Source of the DNA: JBOGUF01 sp050696075
GTDB lineage: Bacteria; Chloroflexota; Chloroflexia; Thermomicrobiales; UBA6265
Direction: 5' to 3'
Assembly (NCBI GenBank): GCA_050696075.1
Contig: JBOGUF010000026.1
Coordinates: 1 to 10,045 of the forward strand
DNA length: 10,045 nucleotides
Position 1 is the stretch's first letter; every line of letters begins with the position of its first letter. The notes below the pieces were generated by a model. That model saw nothing but the letters and a program-made list of their open reading frames with translations. It was not told the origin of the DNA and ran no database searches. Position numbers and translations under genes: made by a program. Below are positions 1-6,402 of this stretch, one piece after another.

Positions 1-27
1 GGTCCGCCCCGACGACGATTGGTCTCT

Positions 28-294
28 TTAGCCGAGGCGGTCGAGGCGCTCGCGGTACTCGTCGGTCGAGATTTCGCCGCGGGCGTAGCGCTCGGCGAGG
101 ATGTCGCGGCCGCGGTCGATGCCGGAACGCTCGCGCGGGCCGCCACGCCGCCAGAAGACGAACCAGAGCAGGGCGAGGATGCCGATCCACAGGGCGAAAA
201 AGATCAGCGGTCCTCCGATCCACCATCCACCATCTCCGCGCCAACCGTCGCCCGCGCGGGCGAGGGTGAGGGCGATGTCGTTGAGTTGAGCCAT
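28..294 (-). CDS. Small membrane protein with C-terminal SHOCT-like domain
   Basis: This is an 88-residue protein. A single hydrophobic segment (about residues 27-48, rich in Ile, Leu, Phe and Trp) is followed by a basic stretch (RRGGPRER). The last ~28 residues match the SHOCT pattern (ILAERYARGEISTDEYRERL), a short helical module often found at the ends of small membrane proteins and thought to mediate oligomerisation. The ATG at 294 is chosen over longer upstream options because AGGAGG lies 6 nt before it (301-306) and the upstream reading frame looks non-coding. A 7-bp triplicate repeat sits just ahead of the SD. The gene diverges from the two-component operon that starts at 548, so it may be controlled by that system; this is inference. 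Its biochemical role is unknown. Confidence 0.85.
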   Translation of the reverse strand: MAQLNDIALTLARAGDGWRGDGGWWIGGPLIFFALWIGILALLWFVFWRRGGPRERSGIDRGRDILAERYARGEISTDEYRERLDRLG

Positions 295-314
295 TGGAAT
301 CCTCCTCGTCGCAT

Positions 315-335
315 CCGAAGTCCGAAGTCCGAAGT
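315..335. repeat. 7-bp tandem repeat, three copies (ccgaagt)
   Basis: Three exact consecutive copies of ccgaagt read on the plus strand (acttcgg on the transcribed strand of the minus-strand gene). The array lies 8 bp upstream of the SD of the SHOCT-like gene and so probably falls in its 5' leader. It is one of several heptad arrays of different sequence in this window. Confidence 0.85.
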
Positions 336-383
336 CGGCTCTTGGGTCAACCTGTGATCGTGCGACGGCGATCTCGGCTCGAA

Positions 384-400
384 GCACGGTCCAACCGTGC
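384..400. promoter_or_regulatory. Perfect 7-bp inverted repeat, possible operator or hairpin
   Basis: GCACGGT (384-390) and ACCGTGC (394-400) are exact reverse complements separated by cca. The repeat lies in the divergent region between the SHOCT-like gene and the response regulator. No T-run follows on either strand, so it is not a typical intrinsic terminator. A dimeric-regulator binding site is possible but unproven. Confidence 0.4.
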
Positions 401-423
401 ACTACCCAGATTAGGCAGGCGTG

Positions 424-462
424 CTCAACAGACTGATGGGGGGAACTCAACAATTGCTCAAC
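424..462. promoter_or_regulatory. Three CTCAAC direct repeats, possible response-regulator operator
   Basis: CTCAAC occurs at 424-429, 446-451 and 457-462, so the start-to-start spacings are 22 and 11 bp, close to two and one turns of the helix. OmpR/PhoB-family regulators typically bind direct repeats with an 11-bp period on one DNA face. The repeats lie 86-124 bp upstream of the start codon of exactly such a regulator. Autoregulation, or control of the divergent SHOCT-like gene, is inferred. Confidence 0.45.
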
Positions 463-547
463 TGGCGGTAACGACTTTCTCGAACCGGCCGTTTCGGATG
501 GCATGGGGTGGATGAGTCGACAATAATGACGGGGGAGGCATCGAGCA

Positions 548-1243
548 ATGGAGCAACAAACCACGGTGCTGGTAGTGGACGACGAGGAGGACATCGTCAC
601 CTTGATGCGCGACTTCCTCGAAGCCGAGGGGTACACGGTCGAGACCGCAATCGATGGTCCAACTGCCCTCGCCGCGCTCCAGAACACCCCGGTCGACTGC
701 GTCCTGCTCGACGTGATGATGCCGGGGCAGTCCGGTTTCGAGGTGCTACGCAAGATTCGCGCGCGAGGCGACGTGCCGGTCCTCTTCCTCAGCGCCCGGC
801 AGGAGGACAGCGACAAAATTCGGGGCTTGGGTCTCGGCGCCGACGACTACGTCGTCAAGTCCGCGACGCCCGCCGAGGTGGTGGCGCGGATCAAGGCGGT
901 GCTGCGGCGCGTGCGCCGCGGCGAAGCGCCACCACCGGCTCTGCTCGACTTCGACCGGTTGGTGATCGACGTCCGCGCCCGCGACGTGCGAGTCGCCGGG
1001 GAACCGGTCACGCTCACCGCCCGCGAGTTCGACCTCTTGCAACTGCTGGCCGAGCACCCGCGCCAGGTTTTCACCCGCGATCAGCTCTTCGAGCGATTGT
1101 GGGGTCCCTACGGCGACCGCCACACGTTGACGGTTCACGTCGGCCGCCTGCGCGAGAAGATCGAGGAGGACCCGGCCCACCCGCGCTACATCACGACCGT
1201 CTGGGGGGTGGGATACCGGTTTGAAGGGGAACGCCGGCGATGA
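548..1243 (+). CDS. OmpR/PhoB-family DNA-binding response regulator
   Basis: This 231-residue protein has the usual two-domain length. The N-terminal receiver (about 5-120) shows the acidic pair D11/D12, the phospho-acceptor D55 in LLDVMMPG, the switch Ser82 and the conserved Lys104. The residue after that Lys is Ser105 instead of the usual cis-Pro. The C-terminal winged helix (about 132-227) has the family pattern TAREFDLLQLLAEHP...LFERLWG and the closing VWGVGYRF. On phosphorylation by its kinase it should bind direct-repeat operators and alter transcription. A gggagg SD lies about 10 nt before the ATG. The start codon of the kinase gene overlaps its stop, so the two are translationally coupled. 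The stimulus and regulon cannot be read from the sequence. Confidence 0.95.
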   Translation: MEQQTTVLVVDDEEDIVTLMRDFLEAEGYTVETAIDGPTALAALQNTPVDCVLLDVMMPGQSGFEVLRKIRARGDVPVLFLSARQEDSDKIRGLGLGADDYVVKSATPAEVVARIKAVLRRVRRGEAPPPALLDFDRLVIDVRARDVRVAGEPVTLTAREFDLLQLLAEHPRQVFTRDQLFERLWGPYGDRHTLTVHVGRLREKIEEDPAHPRYITTVWGVGYRFEGERRR

Positions 1244-2664
1244 GCGCACGGCTGCCGCTCAAGACATTGCCGCTGCGACGGTGGCTGGCGCTGGCGTTGG
1301 TGACCACGTTCATCGTGCCGGTCATCGCGACCGGCGCGCTGGTCGCCCATTTCCTGACGTCATCGGAATTCACGATCGACGACGCCGCCCAACAGCTGCG
1401 GGAGGATGCGCCGCGGTGGTCCGACACGGCCTGGCAAACCGCGACGGCCACCGAGCTCGCCGCCGAGGACATCGACTTCGTGCTGATGGAGAATGGACGC
1501 GAGATCTATCGCAGCACGCCGGAACCGCTGGCGGCAACAAGTGGTGAGGAACGTGTCCGACTGGTACGGACCCTGGAGATAGCGGCGAGCGAACCGCGAC
1601 GCACCGCCTATATCTACGGCGAACAGGGCAGCGGCGAGGGCGGACCGCCGGGAGATCCGCCGTTCTGGTTGGTGCCGATCGTCGGATTGACCGCGCTCTT
1701 GGTCACACTTGGTTCGATCGCGTGGTTTCTCGGCCGGATGGTAGTCAAGCCGCTGGCCGCGACGAGCGCGGCGGCGCGGCAAGTGGCGACAGGCGATCTG
1801 GAGGTCGCGCTGCCCTCGTCGCGGGTGCGCGAGGTGGCCGAGGTCAAGACCGCTTTCGAGGCGATGAGCGCCGGCCTCCGCGCCTCTCTCCAGCATGAAG
1901 CCGAACTCGAGCAGGAGCGCCGCCTCTTCATCGGCGCTGTTGTCCACGACCTGCGGACGCCGCTCTTTTCCCTGCGCGGTTACCTCGAAGGGCTCGCGCG
2001 GGGTGTTGCCGATACGCCGGAAAAACGCGCTCGCTACGTCGCCGTCGCCCAAGAGAAAGCGGCAGCGCTCGAACGACTCATCACCGATCTCTTCGACTAC
2101 ACGAGGATGGAGTACCTGGATCAAGCGCACAACCCCGAACCGATGGACCTGGCCGCGCTCTTGCACCGCCTGGTCGATGGCTTGCAGCCCCAGGCGACAA
2201 CGAAAGAGGTCCGACTCACGCTCGACAGGCCACCGGAAGGATGCACCGTCGACGGCGACGCCCATCTCTTGACGCGGGCGGTCGAGAATCTGCTCGACAA
2301 TGCCTTGCGCTTCACACCGGCCGGCGGCAACGTGCGCGTCGAGTGCCGAACCGAGGCGACCGGGGTCCGGTTCTCGGTCGCGGACAGCGGGCCGGGCATC
2401 CCGACCGACGACCTGCCGCACCTCTTTACCCCGCTCTTTCGCGGCGAAACCTCGCGCAATCGCCGCACGGGCGGGGCAGGACTCGGCCTGACGACGGCGC
2501 GCAACATCATCCGCGCCCACGGCGGCGAGCTAACCGCCCGCAACCACTTCGACGGCGGGGCCGTCTTCACCGGCACGTTGCCGCGCACCGAGTCGCTCCA
2601 TCCGCCGACAAATGGGATGGAGCGTCTGGTCAGCGACGAGGAGGGGGCGACAGTACCTTCGTAG
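1240..2664 (+). CDS. Membrane sensor histidine kinase with HAMP domain
   Basis: This 474-residue protein is the partner of the preceding regulator (ATGA overlap). TM1 is at about 15-39 and TM2 at about 142-164; they flank a short extracytoplasmic sensor region of about 100 residues with no recognised fold. A HAMP linker follows (about 165-218). The HisKA dimerisation domain carries the phosphorylated His236 in VVHDLRTPL. The ATP-binding domain shows an N-box (ENLLDNALRFTP, Asn350/Asn354), a G1 box (DSGPGIP, from 382), an F-box-like region (LFTPLFRGE) and a G2 box (GGAGLGL, 411-417). All catalytic motifs are intact. The H-box reads HDLRTPL, with Leu where many kinases have Phe or Ile, which is a tolerated variant. 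The ~25-residue tail after the ATPase domain is low in recognisable features. The signal sensed is unknown. Confidence 0.94.
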   Translation: MSARLPLKTLPLRRWLALALVTTFIVPVIATGALVAHFLTSSEFTIDDAAQQLREDAPRWSDTAWQTATATELAAEDIDFVLMENGREIYRSTPEPLAATSGEERVRLVRTLEIAASEPRRTAYIYGEQGSGEGGPPGDPPFWLVPIVGLTALLVTLGSIAWFLGRMVVKPLAATSAAARQVATGDLEVALPSSRVREVAEVKTAFEAMSAGLRASLQHEAELEQERRLFIGAVVHDLRTPLFSLRGYLEGLARGVADTPEKRARYVAVAQEKAAALERLITDLFDYTRMEYLDQAHNPEPMDLAALLHRLVDGLQPQATTKEVRLTLDRPPEGCTVDGDAHLLTRAVENLLDNALRFTPAGGNVRVECRTEATGVRFSVADSGPGIPTDDLPHLFTPLFRGETSRNRRTGGAGLGLTTARNIIRAHGGELTARNHFDGGAVFTGTLPRTESLHPPTNGMERLVSDEEGATVPS

Positions 2665-2695
2665 GGATGGGCAGCGTTACCGCCACGACGCCAAA

Positions 2696-2986
2696 TCAGT
2701 ACTCCTTGCTCTCCACCGCCTCGACGATACGCGTTTGCGGGCTGCCCATCAGGGCCGGCGCAGCTTGCGGCGATCGCCACACGTCGCGCAGCGCGGCGAG
2801 AAAGGCGTCGGCCTCGCTTGAGCTGTCGAAGTCGAGGTCGATCATGATGTAGTTCGGGTCGTCGACCGGGCGGAGGATCCGGTAGCTACGCACGCCCGAC
2901 TGCTCCCGGCCAGCCGGGTCGCTGTCGAAGGCCGCCTTCCAGGAGTCGAAGTCGCGGATTGGGTGTTCGATCCGCAGGACGTGCAT
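2696..2986 (-). CDS. Small dimeric alpha/beta-barrel (ABM/cyclase-like) protein
   Basis: This is a 96-residue protein. It opens MHVLRIEHPIRDFDSWKAAF, a pattern seen in small dimeric ferredoxin-like alpha/beta-barrel proteins: a beta strand, a W-containing helix, then SYRILRPVDDPNYIMIDLDF and a helix beginning SSSEADAFLAAL. The ATG at 2986 is preferred over one 42 bp further upstream because the conserved fold begins here and GGAGA lies about 7 nt ahead of it. Members of this superfamily include monooxygenases, cyclases and many proteins of unknown activity, and no catalytic residue can be assigned. It lies downstream of a second small barrel gene (112-bp gap, same strand). It converges on the kinase gene with a 31-bp gap that shows no clear terminator. 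Confidence 0.8.
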   Translation of the reverse strand: MHVLRIEHPIRDFDSWKAAFDSDPAGREQSGVRSYRILRPVDDPNYIMIDLDFDSSSEADAFLAALRDVWRSPQAAPALMGSPQTRIVEAVESKEY

Positions 2987-3078
2987 CTCGGTTCTCCGTT
3001 CACTACGTGTTGCCGAGTCGAGTATCACCTTCTGAGCGCTCGCCGCATACCCTAAATGGGCGGCGCTGGGCGGCGCTG

Positions 3079-3101
3079 TAGCCGGGTCGGAGGAGCGGCT
3101 A
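3079..3101 (-). other. Hairpin overlapping the stop of the NIPSNAP-like gene
   Basis: TAGCCG (3079-3084) and CGGCTA (3096-3101) form a 6-bp stem with an 11-nt loop, and the stop codon (3099-3101) lies in one arm. No U-tract follows, so terminator function is doubtful. It could stabilise the mRNA 3' end. Confidence 0.3.
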
Positions 3102-3401
3102 CTCGACGATGCTGTAGAACTCGCGGCTGCCGGACTCGACCAGCGGCATCATCCGATCGAACCACTCGCCCTTCCACGGGCGGGCCATCGACTCGCGGAA
3201 CGACCCCTCCCAGGCGGCGAAGCTCTCGACCTCGACCTCGGTGACGACGGTGAAGAAGGGGCCGGAGGCGTCGGTGAGGATGCGGAAGCGCGGCGCCGTC
3301 CCGCCCTCCTCTTGCATACGCGTGTTGAACTCCTGGAAGAGGGCGACCAGCTCGTCGCCGCGGCCGTACTTGGCCTGGAAGATCTGACGCGCGACCAACA
3401 T
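3099..3401 (-). CDS. NIPSNAP/ABM-like dimeric alpha/beta-barrel protein
   Basis: This 100-residue protein has the alternation expected of a ferredoxin-like barrel: MLVARQIFQAKYGRGDELVA (strand, then helix), FRILTDASGPFFTVVTEVEV (paired strands), then a helix with FAAWEGSFRESM and a C-terminal strand REFYSIVE. NIPSNAP-like and ABM-like proteins share this layout. The start is well supported by the near-perfect SD AAGGAGGT (3407-3414), 5 nt before the ATG. A TATAAT box about 100 bp upstream gives it its own promoter. It precedes another small barrel gene on the same strand, which suggests related stress or detoxification roles, but no substrate can be named. Confidence 0.82.
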   Translation of the reverse strand: MLVARQIFQAKYGRGDELVALFQEFNTRMQEEGGTAPRFRILTDASGPFFTVVTEVEVESFAAWEGSFRESMARPWKGEWFDRMMPLVESGSREFYSIVE

Positions 3402-3502
3402 CGAGGACCTCCTTCGGTAAGGATCAGCCAGCGATCAGCCATGGCCGGCGATGACCGCCGCGTAGCAGGTTGCCGGGTGGCGAAGTCCGCTTCCCCTCCG
3501 CG

Positions 3503-3530
3503 ATTATAGGCGGATTGATCGGCCCGTCAT
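3503..3530 (-). promoter_or_regulatory. Sigma-70-like promoter for the NIPSNAP-like gene
   Basis: On the minus strand a perfect TATAAT (3503-3508) is preceded, after 16 bp, by ATGACG (3525-3530), which matches the -35 consensus at 4 of 6 positions. Such an AT-rich hexamer stands out in this GC-rich sequence. It would give a leader of roughly 95 nt before the ATG at 3401. Confidence 0.5.
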
Positions 3531-3539
3531 CACGTCGGG

Positions 3540-3713
3540 TCACCCGAGCAACTCGGCTCCGTGTGCTTTGGCGATGGCCGCGACCCGCTCCCAGTCTGGC
3601 TCCTCCTCGGGCGGCGGGGGAAGAGTGCGGCTGCCGGCGGGCTCGCTCATCGCGATGACCAGATCCTCGAAGCCGCCGGGGGTCATGATGAACAGCATCC
3701 GGCAGCCGGCGCG
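3540..3713 (-). pseudogene. C-terminal remnant of a cupin-domain protein
   Basis: Reading on the minus strand from about 3710, the frame gives GCRMLFIMTPGGFEDLVIAM followed by a Pro-rich linker (LPPPPEEEPDWERVAAIAKAHG) and a stop. This is the usual ending of a family of small cupin proteins: the last barrel strand, a GGFE helix, a Pro-rich spacer and a final helix. The whole N-terminal barrel with its metal-binding histidines is missing. The frame stays open upstream to 3848, but that extension (arginine-rich, low in hydrophobics) does not look like a cupin. The internal ATG at 3698 has no SD. I read it as a truncated gene; a short expressed ORF is less likely. Confidence 0.65.
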
Positions 3714-3832
3714 AGCTGGTTGGCAAGGTGTTCTTTGCCCACTACGAGCCGCGCCTGCGCGACAACGAGCGGTGGGCAATCGTGGGTCGACCGCTTCGCG
3801 GCGGGCCGCTGGATCAGCGCGGGAACGCCTGA
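3713..3832 (+). pseudogene. Possible C-terminal remnant of an unidentified plus-strand gene
   Basis: From about 3713 the plus-strand frame reads ELVGKVFFAHYEPRLRDNER, then WAIVGRPLRGG and a stop at 3830-3832. Third codon positions are mostly G or C and the composition is protein-like, unlike the antisense frames. The same frame is closed by a TGA at 3689-3691 with no start or SD in between, so it cannot be a complete gene. It begins about where the cupin fragment on the other strand ends. I do not recognise the family. Confidence 0.35.
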
Positions 3833-3856
3833 AACGCGCCTTCGTCATTCCAGGCG

Positions 3857-4126
3857 CTAGCCCGGCGACTCGGCGGGCGACGTGTGGTCGTGGATGTGCG
3901 CCTGCTTGTCGTGGTCGGCGTCCTCGTCCTCGCGGCTGTAGTCGTGGCTGTGCGTGAGCTCGGCGTGGTTGTGCTCGTGCGTGTGCCAGTAGGACCGGTG
4001 CTCGAAGTCGTCGCCCAGTCCGCCCTTATGGTGATGCGAGATGTGCCAATGGTCATGTGTGTGAGTGATGGCGGGATGGGTATGCTCGGGCTCCTTGCCC
4101 TCGCCTTCGGTTCGTTGCGTGGTCAT
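3857..4126 (-). CDS. Histidine-rich small protein, probable metal-binding
   Basis: This 89-residue protein has 20 histidines, mostly in HxH patterns (HTHDHWH, SHHH, HTHEHNH, HSHDY, HIHDH), with acidic residues between them and no cysteine, signal peptide or membrane segment. It looks like a soluble cytosolic metal-binding protein (Ni, Zn, Co or Cu), perhaps for storage or buffering; the metal and role are inference. Similar small His-rich proteins of unknown function occur in actinobacteria and related groups, as far as I recall. GGGGAGGA (4132-4139) is a strong SD 5 nt before the ATG. It follows the secreted Asp-tract protein by 28 bp on the same strand and is probably co-transcribed with it. 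Confidence 0.82.
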   Translation of the reverse strand: MTTQRTEGEGKEPEHTHPAITHTHDHWHISHHHKGGLGDDFEHRSYWHTHEHNHAELTHSHDYSREDEDADHDKQAHIHDHTSPAESPG

Positions 4127-4154
4127 TTCGTTCCTCCCCTGTAACGAAAGTCAT

Positions 4155-4772
4155 CTAGCCCGTCGCGACCGGAGTGGCCGCTGGAATCGCGCCCGTGGCG
4201 TTGCTCACGTTCGGGATGAGGTTGACCGTAATCCGGACCTCATCGTCGCCGATGCCGAAGATCCCTTCCTCATCCTCGTCAAAGGTCGCCACGCCGGCTA
4301 GGTCGGATCCACCGACCGGGCGCAGGGCGACGACGACCTGGCCGTCCTCTTCGACCCCGCCCAAGTCACCACAGGCGACGATTGTGCCGAACGCCTCCGC
4401 GCTGGCGTGGCCCGCGATCACGTGCGGTGTATCAAAGAGGTCGTCGAAGGTCGTGCCAATCGTCTCCTCGGTTGAGAGCACCGGATTGATGGGCGCCGTG
4501 CCGCGCAAGTCATCGTCGTCGTCGTCGTCGTCACCGTCGTCATCGTCGGCGGCGGCGCCGATTGGCACGGCGGCGCCGAGATCGAAGAGCGGCTGAGCGA
4601 CCGGCGCCGCGCAGGTCCCCTCATGGATCGCCACCGGCAATTCGTCGCCAAATATCACGACCGGTGTCGCCTGTTGTGCGCGGGCCGACGCTCCGCCCAC
4701 CACCGTCAAACTGAGCACCAAGACAAATGCGGCCGCGGTCGCGATCCATCGCGTCAAGCTGTTCGACTTCAT
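4155..4772 (-). CDS. Secreted protein with poly-aspartate tract, unknown function
   Basis: This 205-residue protein has a clear Sec signal peptide: a basic N-terminus, a hydrophobic core at about 11-27, and likely cleavage near ASARA (about 28-32). The mature part shows a first motif, PVAIHEGTC (46-54), and a second, PHVIAGHASAEAFGTIVACG (116-135). Cys54 and Cys134 are the only cysteines and could form a disulfide. Between them lies an acidic tract of twelve Asp broken by one Gly (76-88), and the C-terminal half is also acidic. The His/Cys-flanked beta-rich layout faintly recalls CHRD or superoxide-dismutase-like secreted domains, but this is a weak resemblance. The start at 4772 is chosen because the signal peptide begins there. 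The Asp tract may bind divalent cations. The next gene encodes a His-rich protein. Confidence 0.8.
   Translation of the reverse strand: MKSNSLTRWIATAAAFVLVLSLTVVGGASARAQQATPVVIFGDELPVAIHEGTCAAPVAQPLFDLGAAVPIGAAADDDDGDDDDDDDDLRGTAPINPVLSTEETIGTTFDDLFDTPHVIAGHASAEAFGTIVACGDLGGVEEDGQVVVALRPVGGSDLAGVATFDEDEEGIFGIGDDEVRITVNLIPNVSNATGAIPAATPVATG
4513..4532. repeat. Trinucleotide (tcg) microsatellite encoding poly-Asp
   Basis: Six uninterrupted tcg units plus a partial one encode the core of the Asp tract on the minus strand (GAC codons). Interrupted units continue to about 4550. A pure codon repeat can change length by slippage without shifting frame. Confidence 0.75.
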
Positions 4773-4869
4773 GGGTCCCTCACTTCCTTTCCCTCCGCGT
4801 CGAGATGCCACTCGTCCACGATTCGCCGGTCAGCAGACGCGCCTCCTCCTTTCTTGCTCCCTTGTCGTC

Positions 4870-5586
4870 TCAGGCGGCGTCGGTCAGGCTCGGTTCCGCC
4901 GCCCCCGGCGTTCGCTCCTCGTCTGGCGTCGGCGCGGTGGGGCGCTCGCCGGCCTGCCGCAGGAGCGTCCGTACCTCCTCGTCCGAAGTCGGCGTAAAGT
5001 CGTCGTACCAGAGGCCGACGGCGTGGAACGGTTCCGGCGTCTCGGCGCAGACCGTCTCGTCGGCCACGTCCGAGAATGCGCCGCGGACGGGAACCGCGGC
5101 CACCGGCACGGCGACGACGATCCGCACCGGGTCGAGTTTGCGGAGCGCCTCGGCCGCCGCGCGCATCGTCGATCCGGTGGCGAGACCGTCGTCGACCAAG
5201 ATCGCGATCTTGCCGCCGACGTCAGGCGCCGCTTGGGTGCCGCGATAGAGGCGCTCTCGTCGTTCCAATTCGTACCGCGCCAGCGACGTCACCGCCTCGA
5301 TCGCCGCGGCCGGGATTTGCCAATCGCGAATGACGTCCTCATTGAGGACCCGTGTGCCGCCGGAGGCAATCGCTCCCATCGCCAACTCTTCGTGCCCCGG
5401 TACGCCGAGCTTGCGCACGAGAAAGAGGTCGAGCGGGGCGCCAAGCTCCCCGGCAACCTCGAAGGCGACTGGCACGCCACCGCGCGGCAAGCCAAGCACG
5501 ATGACGTCGTGCTGACCGCGATACGCCACCAGCTTCGCCGCCAACTGGCGCCCGGCATCGCGACGGTCCTGGAATGGAAGCGGCAT
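4870..5586 (-). CDS. Type I phosphoribosyltransferase-family protein
   Basis: This is a 238-residue protein. MPLPFQDRRDAGRQLAAKL starts the fold, DVIVLGLPRGGVPVAFEVA (27-45) is the first strand and helix, and AILVDDGLATGSTM (128-141) is the PRPP-binding loop with its two acidic residues. These define the stand-alone COG1926-type phosphoribosyltransferases, whose nucleobase substrate is not established. The last ~27 residues are Pro- and Glu-rich and probably disordered. GGGAG (5593-5597) lies 6 nt before the ATG, and a four-copy 7-bp repeat directly abuts this SD. The gene diverges from the BON-domain gene. The gap of 97 bp to the secreted Asp-tract gene shows no clear promoter, so co-transcription is possible. 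Confidence 0.88.
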   Translation of the reverse strand: MPLPFQDRRDAGRQLAAKLVAYRGQHDVIVLGLPRGGVPVAFEVAGELGAPLDLFLVRKLGVPGHEELAMGAIASGGTRVLNEDVIRDWQIPAAAIEAVTSLARYELERRERLYRGTQAAPDVGGKIAILVDDGLATGSTMRAAAEALRKLDPVRIVVAVPVAAVPVRGAFSDVADETVCAETPEPFHAVGLWYDDFTPTSDEEVRTLLRQAGERPTAPTPDEERTPGAAEPSLTDAA

Positions 5587-5597
5587 AAAGTTCTCCC

Positions 5598-5625
5598 GTT
5601 CGGCGTTCGGCGTTCGGCGTTCGGC
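5598..5625. repeat. 7-bp tandem repeat, four copies (gttcggc)
   Basis: Four exact copies of gttcggc lie end to end (gccgaac on the mRNA strand of the phosphoribosyltransferase gene). The array touches that gene's SD and so lies in its 5' leader. It resembles the array at 315-335 in period and position but not in exact sequence. Confidence 0.9.
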
Positions 5626-5781
5626 GGGAAGTTACGTCGAGCGCCGAACTTGTTCCGCAAACAGCGTTCCCACAACTGCTACGCGGCAAAGCCAGATGCG
5701 AAAGCGGCGGTACGGACTCTGCGACGAATGGAGGGTGGGCCGTTCGCGACGCGACCTGAGCGCGGCCCAGGGGACCAGGGT

Positions 5782-5788
5782 AAAGGAG
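5782..5788 (+). promoter_or_regulatory. SD sequence setting the start of the BON-domain gene
   Basis: AAAGGAG lies 6 nt before the ATG at 5795. The frame is open upstream to an ATG at 5696, but that codon has no SD and the extra 33 residues look non-coding, so 5795 is the start. Confidence 0.8.
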
Positions 5789-5794
5789 TACAAG

Positions 5795-6337
5795 ATGAAA
5801 AGGCTGATCCCGTTCCGTTTGCATCGTGAAGAGGAGAGGCGTACCCGCGTGGGCACAGCCTGGCGCCGATTCTGGAAAGTCGGCGCGGTGGGTGCGGCCG
5901 GAGCCGGGCTGATGTACGTACTCGATCCGGTCATGGGTCGGCGCCGGCGTTCGCGGGCGCGAGACCGCTCGGCCGGCGCGGTTCGCCACTCGTGGCGGCG
6001 GATGGAGCGCGCCGGGCGACGGGGCATCGCCGGGGGCTACGGCGTCTATCGCAAGGCGCTCTTCGCCTGGCGTCCCGCCGAACCGGCGGCGAACGACCAG
6101 ATGCTGACCGACCGCGTCCTCAGCATCGTCTACCGCGACCGGGAGATTCCCCACGGCCACCTGAACATCAACGTCGAAGAGGGAGTCGTCGTCCTGCGTG
6201 GTCAATTCGATCAGCCCGAGGATATCCGCCGCGTCGAAAACGACGTGCGCAAGGTACCGGGCGTCAAGGGAATCCAGAGCTATCTGCACCTGCCGGAAAC
6301 CCCCGCCCCGAACAAGCAGGACGCGCGCCTGGCGTAG
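5795..6337 (+). CDS. Membrane-anchored BON-domain protein
   Basis: This 180-residue protein begins with a basic N-terminus, followed by a short Gly/Ala-rich hydrophobic segment (about 29-44) that ends in LDPVMGRRRRSR. This anchor pattern (a hydrophobic helix, then LDP, Gly and a run of Arg) recurs in many small membrane-associated proteins. A basic linker leads to a single BON domain (about 102-167): DRVLSIVYRDREIP, INVEEGVVVLRGQF, RRVENDVRKVPGVKGIQSYL. BON domains bind membranes or phospholipids and occur in osmotic-stress proteins such as OsmY. A role in envelope stress is plausible but unproven. It diverges from the phosphoribosyltransferase gene across a 208-bp gap with no convincing promoter hexamers. 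Confidence 0.87.
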   Translation: MKRLIPFRLHREEERRTRVGTAWRRFWKVGAVGAAGAGLMYVLDPVMGRRRRSRARDRSAGAVRHSWRRMERAGRRGIAGGYGVYRKALFAWRPAEPAANDQMLTDRVLSIVYRDREIPHGHLNINVEEGVVVLRGQFDQPEDIRRVENDVRKVPGVKGIQSYLHLPETPAPNKQDARLA

Positions 6338-6366
6338 CGATTGTCCGCGCCCCGTCAATCCGAGGT

Positions 6367-6386
6367 GACGAGGAAAATTGCTCGTC
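6367..6386. other. Hairpin downstream of the BON-domain gene
   Basis: GACGAG (6367-6372) and CTCGTC (6381-6386) pair perfectly around an 8-nt A/T-rich loop, 30 bp after the BON stop codon. No T-run follows, so at most it is a weak or factor-dependent 3' end. Confidence 0.35.
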
Positions 6387-6402
6387 GGCCATGTGAGACG
6401 AG

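Noticed and set aside
521..528. AATAAT as the -10 box of the response-regulator gene
   Set aside because: Transcription would start at or inside the SD, and there is no -35 at the right distance.
1360..2520. Long minus-strand open frame (386 codons) antisense to the histidine kinase
   Set aside because: The kinase frame has all catalytic motifs. The antisense frame is Arg/Gly-rich, lacks an SD and recognisable domains, and is explained by high GC content.
3824..3856. CGCCTG/CAGGCG stem as a terminator between the gene fragments and the His-rich gene
   Set aside because: The loop is about 19 nt and no T-run follows, so support is too weak.
3884..4144. Plus-strand frame that looks like a Val-rich membrane protein
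   Set aside because: It is antisense to the His-rich gene; CAC/CAT codons read backwards give GTG/ATG, producing false hydrophobicity.
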